NCBI GenBank assembly: GCA_007120155.1
Contig: SKOF01000490.1
Coordinates: 1 to 5,119 of the forward strand
DNA length: 5,119 nucleotides
Reading direction: 5' to 3'
Origin: Thioalkalivibrio sp.
Lineage (GTDB): Bacteria; Pseudomonadota; Gammaproteobacteria; Ectothiorhodospirales; Ectothiorhodospiraceae
How positions within the stretch are numbered: position 1 is the first letter of the stretch; every line of letters starts with the position of its first letter. Shown here in pieces: positions 1-5,119 of the stretch. The notes under the pieces are model-generated. The model worked only from the letters and a program-made list of their open reading frames with translations. It was not told the origin of the DNA and did no database searches. The position numbers and the translations under genes were made by a program.

Positions 1-627
1 CTCGAGGAACGCGTGGTGGGCTGCTTCACCTACTCGATGAATGGCGACCCGCCGGCGTACGGCAGTGACACGATGCTGGCGATCACCACCTACATGCAGT
101 GGCTGGCCAGGGGCGCGCCGGTCTATCCGGACCAGGAGATCTACGGGCGTGGCTACGGATCGGTGGATGAGCCGGAACAAGAGCCCTCCTACGAACGTGG
201 CAAGGAGGTCTTTGCGCAGAGATGTTCGATCTGTCATGCGGAGGACGGCCAGGGGTTGAAGCAGGACGGGAAGGTGGTCTTTCCGCCCTTGTGGGGCGAT
301 GGCTCCTACAACTGGGGTGCCGGGATGTCGCGGATCAACACTGCGGCGGCCTTCATCAGGCACAACATGCCGCTGGGCCAGCCGAACTCGCTCAGTGACC
401 AGGAGGCCTGGGACGTCGCGTTCTACATGAACAGCCAGGAACGCCCGCAGGACCCGCGCTACACCGGTGATGTCCACGAAACCCGCGAAAAGCACGCTGA
501 TTTCCACGGGCACACCGTCTACGGGACCGTGCGCGAAGCGGACGGGCACCTGCTGGGTGATCACGACAACACCGGCGAGAAGGATTTCCTCCGCCCGGAG
601 ATACTCCGCTCGCGTACCTTCGACTGA
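1..627 (+). CDS. tsdA: Thiosulfate dehydrogenase (TsdA-like diheme cytochrome c), 3' part
   Basis: The 5' end is missing: the frame is open from base 1 and 208 residues are visible before the TGA stop at 625-627. TsdA enzymes are periplasmic diheme cytochromes c that oxidise two thiosulfates to tetrathionate (some run in reverse) and pass electrons to other cytochromes. The visible part begins inside the first cytochrome domain (the 'RVVGCFTYSMNG' stretch, then 'SDTMLAITTYMQWL'), whose CxxCH must lie upstream. The second domain carries the heme-attachment motif CSICH at visible residues 75-79, a 'FPPLWGDGSYNWGAGM' stretch, and 'HNMPLGQP' whose Met123 is the likely distal heme ligand, then 'WDVAFYMNSQERPQDPRY'. 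The tail (about 155-208) is rich in His and contains 'VYGTV...LLG', like the C-termini of this family. An internal ATG at 37 or GTG at 13 is not the true start, because family sequence continues upstream. Family assignment is good. The enzymatic direction, and whether it acts on thiosulfate at all rather than being a related diheme cytochrome, is inferred. Confidence 0.82.
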   Translation, partial: LEERVVGCFTYSMNGDPPAYGSDTMLAITTYMQWLARGAPVYPDQEIYGRGYGSVDEPEQEPSYERGKEVFAQRCSICHAEDGQGLKQDGKVVFPPLWGDGSYNWGAGMSRINTAAAFIRHNMPLGQPNSLSDQEAWDVAFYMNSQERPQDPRYTGDVHETREKHADFHGHTVYGTVREADGHLLGDHDNTGEKDFLRPEILRSRTFD

Positions 628-785
628 CGCGATCATCTCCCGGCAGGTGCGCAGGGAGGGCATCAACGCCCCGGAACGCTCGTCGTTCCGGGGCGTTTCC
701 GTTGCCGGTACCCGATTCTGACGTGATGGTGGGGTAGCCAACAGAGCGAGGCAGGTCGAGTGCACTAATCTGGCCGCGGGAGGTC
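628..785. other. Intergenic region between tsdA and the glucan synthase gene
   Basis: These 158 bases hold the hairpin at 665-697 and no convincing gene. The frame of the downstream gene is closed by a TAG at 735-737, so that protein cannot begin earlier than base 738. No good -35/-10 pair is visible. The nearest match to an extended -10 element is TGC-ACTAAT at 761-769 (4 of 6 hexamer positions), with no recognisable -35, so the promoter of the downstream gene is not identified with any certainty. Confidence 0.6.
665..697 (+). terminator. Hairpin, probable intrinsic terminator of tsdA
   Basis: A perfect 14-bp inverted repeat (arms 665-678 and 684-697) surrounds a 5-base loop, CTCGT. It begins 38 bases after the tsdA stop codon. 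The stem is GC-rich and ends in TT, followed by TCCGTTG, so the U-tract is short and broken. Position and stem strength fit a transcription terminator or a 3'-end stabilising hairpin for the upstream gene. There is no T-run on the other strand, so it is unlikely to be bidirectional. Confidence 0.7.
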
Positions 786-3700
786 ATGTGCCGCCTTCTT
801 ACGCCTTGGGGTCGGGCTGCACCGATCGGCCAAAGTTCGGCCAAGGAGCATGTCATAAGCATCAAATCGTTCGGATTCTCGGCGCGCACACGGGATGCGC
901 TGCGTCACGACCGGGATACGGAGTTGCTGCGCGCGGAGCTGCTCAGTATCGAGCAACTGAAGCGTCACGCGGTATCGCTGGCCGGTCAGCACAGAATCGT
1001 TCCGCGTCCGGGGCCAGACAGGTTGCTGCCGCGGCTGGCGGACAACGCGCGTGTGCTGCTGACCGCGTATGACGTCGTCACCGCGGCTGCCACATCGGGA
1101 CAGCGGATCGCGCCGGCAGAGGCCTGGTTGCTCGACAATTTCTATCTGATCGAGCAGCAGATCGGTCTGGCGCGCAGGCACCTGCCGCGCGGATACAGCC
1201 GGCAGTTGCCGCGACTGGCCGATGGCCCGACGGCCGGTTTTCCCCGCATCTACGACCTGGCGCTGGAGCTGATCTCCCACATGGACGGCCGGGTCGACAG
1301 CGGCAACGCCACCCAGTTCATCGCCGCTTACCAGACCGTCGAACCCTTGAAGCTGGGCGAACTGTGGGCCTTCCCGATCATGCTGCAGCTGGCGCTGCTG
1401 GAAAACCTGCGCCGCGTCGGAGTACGTATCGCCCAGCGGCGCGAGGAGCGCGATGCGGCCATCACCTGGGCGGACCGCATGATCGCCGCCGCCGAAAGCA
1501 AGCCCAGGCAGCTGATCCATCTACTGGCCGAGTTTGCCAATGCCGACGTGCCGCTGACGGCGCCGTTCGTGGAGACGTTCTACGGCAGGCTCCAGGCGCA
1601 GGGGCCCGCCATGGCGTTCGTGCAAACCTGGGTCGAGCAGAAGCTGCTCGAACAGGGGGTGACCGCAACCGAACTGTCGGAGGCGGCCGGCCGCACCGCC
1701 GCGGCCAACCAGATCTCCATCGCCAACAGCATCGGCAGCTTGCGCTTCATCGGGGCCATGGACTGGAAGCAGTTTGTCGAATCGCTCAGTGTCGTCGAAC
1801 AGACCTTGCGCGAAGACCCGACGGGAATTCACGCCGGCCAGGATTTCGCCACCCGCGACCGCTACCGCCACGTCATCGAGGATGTGGCGCGACGCAGCGC
1901 GTTCAGCGAAATGGAGGTGGCACGCGAAGCCGTCGTTCTCGCGCAGGCGGCTGCAGCGCAACGCGGCATCAGCGACCGCAGCGCCCATGTCGGCTACTAC
2001 CTGATCGACCGGGGACGGCAGCGCCTGGAGGGTGCGGTCGGCCTTCGGCCGTCGTTGAAATCCCGCGTCTGCCGGGCGAGCCGGCATGTCCGCCTGCCTC
2101 TGTACCTCGGCCCGATCCTGCTGCTCACGCTGTTTCTGGCAGCGGTCGTGCTGTCTGCCGGCGGGGTCGATCCGGGTGACTGGCGGGCCTGGATTCTCGC
2201 GCTTCCCCTGGTCATCGGCGCCTCGGCGCTGGCCGTCCCGCTGGTGAACCTGGTGATCACGCTCGCCCTGCCGCCGCGCGCCTTGCCACGGCTGGATTTT
2301 TCCAAGGGGATTCCGGACAGCCATCGCACCATGGTGGTCGTTCCCACCCTGCTGGGAAGTCCGAAGGACGTCGATGACCTGCTCGAAGCCATGGAGATCC
2401 GCTATCTCGGCAATCGCGATCCCAATCTGCTCTTTGCCCTGCTGACCGATTTCCACGACGCGCCCGAAGAGACGCTTCCGGCCGACGCCGCTTTGCTCGC
2501 CTATGCACGTGCAGCGGTCGAGTCGCTCAACGCGGCCTACCGCGACGATCGCCCGTGCATCTTCTACCTGTTTCACCGGCCCCGGGTGTGGAATCCCTAC
2601 GAGCGGGTGTGGATGGGTTACGAGCGCAAGCGCGGCAAGCTGGAGCAGTTCAATTCCCGGCTCCGCGGCGGGGCGCAAACAGCCTTCTCGGACATCGTCG
2701 GTGATCACTCCCTGCTCCCGTCGATCCGGTACGTCATCACCCTGGATACCGACACGCAGTTGCCACGCGATGCGGCACGCACCCTGGTGGGTAACCTGGC
2801 ACATCCGCTCAATCGGCCGATCTACGATGCCGCCAAGGGACGCGTCGTCGAAGGCTACGCGATTCTGCAACCGCGCGCCTCGATCAGCCTCACCAGTGCC
2901 GGCCGGTCGCACTTCACCCGTCTGTTCGCGGGCGATTCGGGGTTCGACCCCTACACGCGCGAGGTTTCGGATGTCTACCAGGATGTATTCGGGGAAGGCT
3001 CGTTCATCGGCAAGGGAATTTACGACGTAGATGCGTTTCGTCAGGCTGTCGACGGGCGCTTCTCGGAGAACCTCATCCTGAGTCACGACCTGCTGGAAGG
3101 CGGGTATGCGCGTTCGGCCCTGGTGACCGATGTCGACCTCATCGAAGAGCACCCGGCCAGTGTCACCATCGAGGCCAGTCGGCGCCACCGCTGGATACGC
3201 GGAGACTGGCAGCTTGCCGGCTGGCTGCTGCCGCGCGTGCCGGGGCCCCCCGGCTTGAATGGCGCGAAGGCAAAGCGGCAGGCGAACCCCCTCTCGGCGC
3301 TGTCCTGGTGGAAACTCTTCGATAACCTCCGGCGCAGCCTGGTGGCCCCATCACTGCTTGCCTTGCTGGCAGGCGGATGGCTGTTGGCCCTGGGGCCCGC
3401 GTGGGTGTGGACCCTGCTGGTCGTGGCGGTGGTCTTCCTTCCCACCGTGCTGGCCACCCTGATCGAGCTTGTTCGCATACCGGAAGAACGCGACTGGTTG
3501 GTGCACCTGAGCCTGACCGCAAGATCCGCGGGTCGCCCCACGATGCTCGCCCTGCTGGCCCTGATCTTCTTGCCCTACGACACGCTGATCTGCCTGGATG
3601 CGATCCTGCGCTCGGGGCTGCGCATGTTGTTCACGCGACGCGGCTTGCTGCTGTGGCAGCTGCCCGCCTACGCACGCCGCAACGCCAGCCGAACGCCCAC

Positions 3701-5119
3701 CGATTTTATTCGGGAGATGTGGATCGGACCGGTCATGGCGGTGGCGCTGGTCATGGCTCTGGCAATGAGCCAACCGACCCTGTGGCTGTACGCTGCGCCC
3801 ATCCTGTTGCTGTGGCTGGTGTCGCCCGTCGTTGGCTGGTGGATCAGCCGGCCGCTGGTGTCTCCCGCGCCGAAGCTGAGCGACAAGCAACGGGCGTTCC
3901 TGCGGTCGTCGGCCCGGCGAACCTGGCGCTACTTCGCCGATTTCGTCGGCCTGGATGACCACTGGCTGCCGCCCGACAACTTCCAGGAATATCCTGCGCC
4001 GGCCATCGCCTCGCGCACCTCGCCCACCAACATCGGGATGTCGCTGCTGGCCGATCTGGTTGCCTACGATTTCGGCTATCTCACTGCCGGGGAATGCCTG
4101 CAGCGTATCTGCAATACCCTGGCCTCGACGGAGAAGCTGGAACGCTACCGAGGCCACCTTTACAACTGGTACGACACCCGCACGCTGCAACCGCTCCACC
4201 CGCAATACGTCTCGTCGGTGGACAGCGGGAACCTGGCCGGGAGCCTGCTCACCCTGCAGGCGGGTCTGGCCGAACTGAAGAATCAGCCAGTGCTGTCATC
4301 CAACGCGCTCCAGGGGCTGCAGGACACCCTGCAGGTGCTGGCCGATCAGCTGCCCGCCTCACCCGTCCCCGAGCTGGAGAAGAGAATCCGAGCGCTGCAG
4401 GACGCTCTGCGTGCATTTACCCTGGAGGGTCCGCCCAGGACGCTGGCTGCTGCCACCGGCGCATTGAACGAGATGCACCGCATCGGGGGCGAGCTGGTTG
4501 CATGGTTGCCGGCGGAGATGGACATTGACGGCGAACTGGTTTACTGGGCGCGGGCATTCGACCGGCAATTCCGTGCGCTTCGCGATGAATTTGAATTTCT
4601 GGTGCCGGGGTCGTGGCAGGGCAACGGCCTTCCGACCCGGATGGAACTGGCCGGCGCAGGTGCAGCCGGCACGGGCGCGCAGACGCAGCTCGACCTCATC
4701 GACGATCTGATCGAGCGTTGCCGCGCATTGGCGGCGATGGATTTTGAGTTTCTCTACGACGCCGGGTGCGACCTGCTGACCATCGGCTACGACGTTGGCG
4801 AACGGCGCCGCGACCCGTCCTGCTACGACCTCCTCGCATCGGAGGCGCGCCTGGCCAGTTTTCTGCTCATCGCGCAGGGGCAGGTGCCGCAGAAGCACTG
4901 GTTCGCTCTCGGCCGCCTGCTGACCAGTCATGGCAGCGAAGTCACCCTGATCTCCTGGAGCGGTTCGATGTTCGAGTACCTGATGCCGCAGCTGATGATG
5001 CCGAGCTATGCGAACACCCTGCTGGAGAAGGCCTGCAAGGCCGCGGTGTCGCGCCAGATCGAATACGGCCGGCAACGCGCAGTGCCGTGGGGTATTTCCG
5101 AGTCCTGCTACAACGCCAC
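786..5119 (+). CDS. ndvB: Cyclic beta-1,2-glucan synthase (NdvB/Cgs family), N-terminal half
   Basis: This frame stays open to the window edge, giving 1,444 codons from ATG 786. Family members are about 2,800 residues, so roughly half is missing. These inner-membrane enzymes polymerise glucose from UDP-glucose into a protein-linked beta-1,2-glucan, cyclise it and release it for export to the periplasm. Residues from ATG 786: N-terminal region about 45-420, with LKLGELWAFPIMLQ (188-201) and DFATRDRYR (353-361). Membrane segments lie near 440-460 and 469-493. The GT84 domain (about 515-815) has DTD at 654-656, SHDLLEG at 766-772 and RRHRW at 799-803 (RxxRW). More membrane segments follow near 853-895, 918-945 and 978-1020. 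The glycoamylase-like transglycosylation (GH189-type) domain starts near 1040, with WLPPDN (1060), RTSPTNIG (1077), YNWYDT (1126), VDSGNLAG (1145), YDLLASEARLASF (1347-1359), SGSMFEYLMP (1392-1401) and GISESCYN just before the edge. The C-terminal GH94 phosphorylase domain would lie outside. The start is uncertain: ATG 786 is the first usable codon, but its GGAGG is only 2 bases away; 855 (ATA) has better spacing and TTG 924 is also possible. Family assignment is very secure. Confidence 0.93.
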   Translation, partial: MCRLLTPWGRAAPIGQSSAKEHVISIKSFGFSARTRDALRHDRDTELLRAELLSIEQLKRHAVSLAGQHRIVPRPGPDRLLPRLADNARVLLTAYDVVTAAATSGQRIAPAEAWLLDNFYLIEQQIGLARRHLPRGYSRQLPRLADGPTAGFPRIYDLALELISHMDGRVDSGNATQFIAAYQTVEPLKLGELWAFPIMLQLALLENLRRVGVRIAQRREERDAAITWADRMIAAAESKPRQLIHLLAEFANADVPLTAPFVETFYGRLQAQGPAMAFVQTWVEQKLLEQGVTATELSEAAGRTAAANQISIANSIGSLRFIGAMDWKQFVESLSVVEQTLREDPTGIHAGQDFATRDRYRHVIEDVARRSAFSEMEVAREAVVLAQAAAAQRGISDRSAHVGYYLIDRGRQRLEGAVGLRPSLKSRVCRASRHVRLPLYLGPILLLTLFLAAVVLSAGGVDPGDWRAWILALPLVIGASALAVPLVNLVITLALPPRALPRLDFSKGIPDSHRTMVVVPTLLGSPKDVDDLLEAMEIRYLGNRDPNLLFALLTDFHDAPEETLPADAALLAYARAAVESLNAAYRDDRPCIFYLFHRPRVWNPYERVWMGYERKRGKLEQFNSRLRGGAQTAFSDIVGDHSLLPSIRYVITLDTDTQLPRDAARTLVGNLAHPLNRPIYDAAKGRVVEGYAILQPRASISLTSAGRSHFTRLFAGDSGFDPYTREVSDVYQDVFGEGSFIGKGIYDVDAFRQAVDGRFSENLILSHDLLEGGYARSALVTDVDLIEEHPASVTIEASRRHRWIRGDWQLAGWLLPRVPGPPGLNGAKAKRQANPLSALSWWKLFDNLRRSLVAPSLLALLAGGWLLALGPAWVWTLLVVAVVFLPTVLATLIELVRIPEERDWLVHLSLTARSAGRPTMLALLALIFLPYDTLICLDAILRSGLRMLFTRRGLLLWQLPAYARRNASRTPTDFIREMWIGPVMAVALVMALAMSQPTLWLYAAPILLLWLVSPVVGWWISRPLVSPAPKLSDKQRAFLRSSARRTWRYFADFVGLDDHWLPPDNFQEYPAPAIASRTSPTNIGMSLLADLVAYDFGYLTAGECLQRICNTLASTEKLERYRGHLYNWYDTRTLQPLHPQYVSSVDSGNLAGSLLTLQAGLAELKNQPVLSSNALQGLQDTLQVLADQLPASPVPELEKRIRALQDALRAFTLEGPPRTLAAATGALNEMHRIGGELVAWLPAEMDIDGELVYWARAFDRQFRALRDEFEFLVPGSWQGNGLPTRMELAGAGAAGTGAQTQLDLIDDLIERCRALAAMDFEFLYDAGCDLLTIGYDVGERRRDPSCYDLLASEARLASFLLIAQGQVPQKHWFALGRLLTSHGSEVTLISWSGSMFEYLMPQLMMPSYANTLLEKACKAAVSRQIEYGRQRAVPWGISESCYNA
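826..844 (+). repeat. Short direct repeat TCGGCCAA x2
   Basis: The octamer TCGGCCAA occurs at 826-833 and again at 837-844, a period of 11 bases, close to one turn of the DNA helix. The second copy overlaps the AAGGAG ribosome-binding-like sequence at 843-848. If the real translation start lies near 855, the pair would sit in the 5' leader, where a regulator or RNA structure could use it. If translation starts at 786, it is simply coding sequence. The repeat is seen directly; any function is a guess. Confidence 0.35.
843..848 (+). promoter_or_regulatory. Candidate Shine-Dalgarno AAGGAG lacking a normal start codon
   Basis: AAGGAG is a near-ideal ribosome binding site. Six bases downstream, in the frame of the glucan synthase, is the codon ATA (855-857) followed by AGC ATC AAA. 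The only ATG nearby (850-852) is one base from the site and in another frame, where it reads Met-Ser-stop. The spacing fits initiation at 855 if ATA is used, or if ATG was changed to ATA by mutation or a sequence error. Confidence 0.4.

Noticed and set aside
761..769. TGC-ACTAAT as an extended -10 promoter
   Set aside because: Only 4 of 6 hexamer positions match and no -35 sequence lies at the right distance, so it is not called as a promoter.
765..1520. Minus-strand open frame (251 codons) over the synthase N-terminus
   Set aside because: The plus-strand frame here encodes recognisable family sequence. The antisense product is Gln/Arg-rich with no domain, and no ribosome binding site stands out.
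1364..2179. Plus-strand open frame (271 codons) in a second frame
   Set aside because: It overlaps the synthase coding frame and translates to Arg/Pro/Ala-rich low-complexity sequence, so it is an out-of-frame shadow.
1521..3188. Long open frame on the minus strand (555 codons)
   Set aside because: It lies wholly antisense to the conserved synthase frame. Its product is Arg/Gln/Gly-rich low-complexity sequence with no recognisable domain, as expected of a shadow in GC-rich DNA with biased codons.
3351..4205. Minus-strand open frame (284 codons) rich in Gln, Arg and Gly
   Set aside because: It is antisense to the membrane segments and start of the transglycosylation domain of the synthase. 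The many Gln residues are the complement of CTG leucine codons.
4359..5075. Minus-strand open frame (238 codons) near the right edge
   Set aside because: It is antisense to conserved motifs of the glycoamylase-like domain (YDLLASEARL, SGSMFEYLMP) and shows no protein family features.

Overview
The window holds two plus-strand genes, both cut by the window edges, in high-GC DNA with strong codon bias. The source looks like a proteobacterium, probably a sulfur-oxidising or metabolically versatile gamma- or betaproteobacterium. This rests on a TsdA-type thiosulfate dehydrogenase beside an NdvB-type cyclic glucan synthase; the exact taxon cannot be read from the sequence.

Bases 1-627 are the 3' part of a diheme c-type cytochrome of the TsdA (thiosulfate dehydrogenase) type. 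The first heme site lies upstream of the window; the second (CSICH) is present. Bases 628-785 are intergenic and contain a 14-bp perfect hairpin that probably ends the tsdA transcript.

From about 786 (or 855, see findings) to the right edge runs one uninterrupted reading frame of more than 1,400 codons. It is the N-terminal half of a very large membrane-bound cyclic beta-1,2-glucan synthase (NdvB/ChvB/Cgs family). Visible in order are the N-terminal region, a first membrane segment pair, the GT84 glycosyltransferase with its DxD and RxxRW motifs, a second membrane cluster, and most of the glycoamylase-like (GH189-type) transglycosylation domain. The C-terminal GH94 phosphorylase domain expected in this family would lie beyond base 5119.

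The two genes have no evident shared function: one is periplasmic electron transfer in sulfur oxidation, the other makes periplasmic or osmoregulated glucan. The hairpin between them suggests separate transcription. I found no mobile element, CRISPR array, RNA gene or undescribed system. The least ordinary point is the unclear translation start of the glucan synthase.
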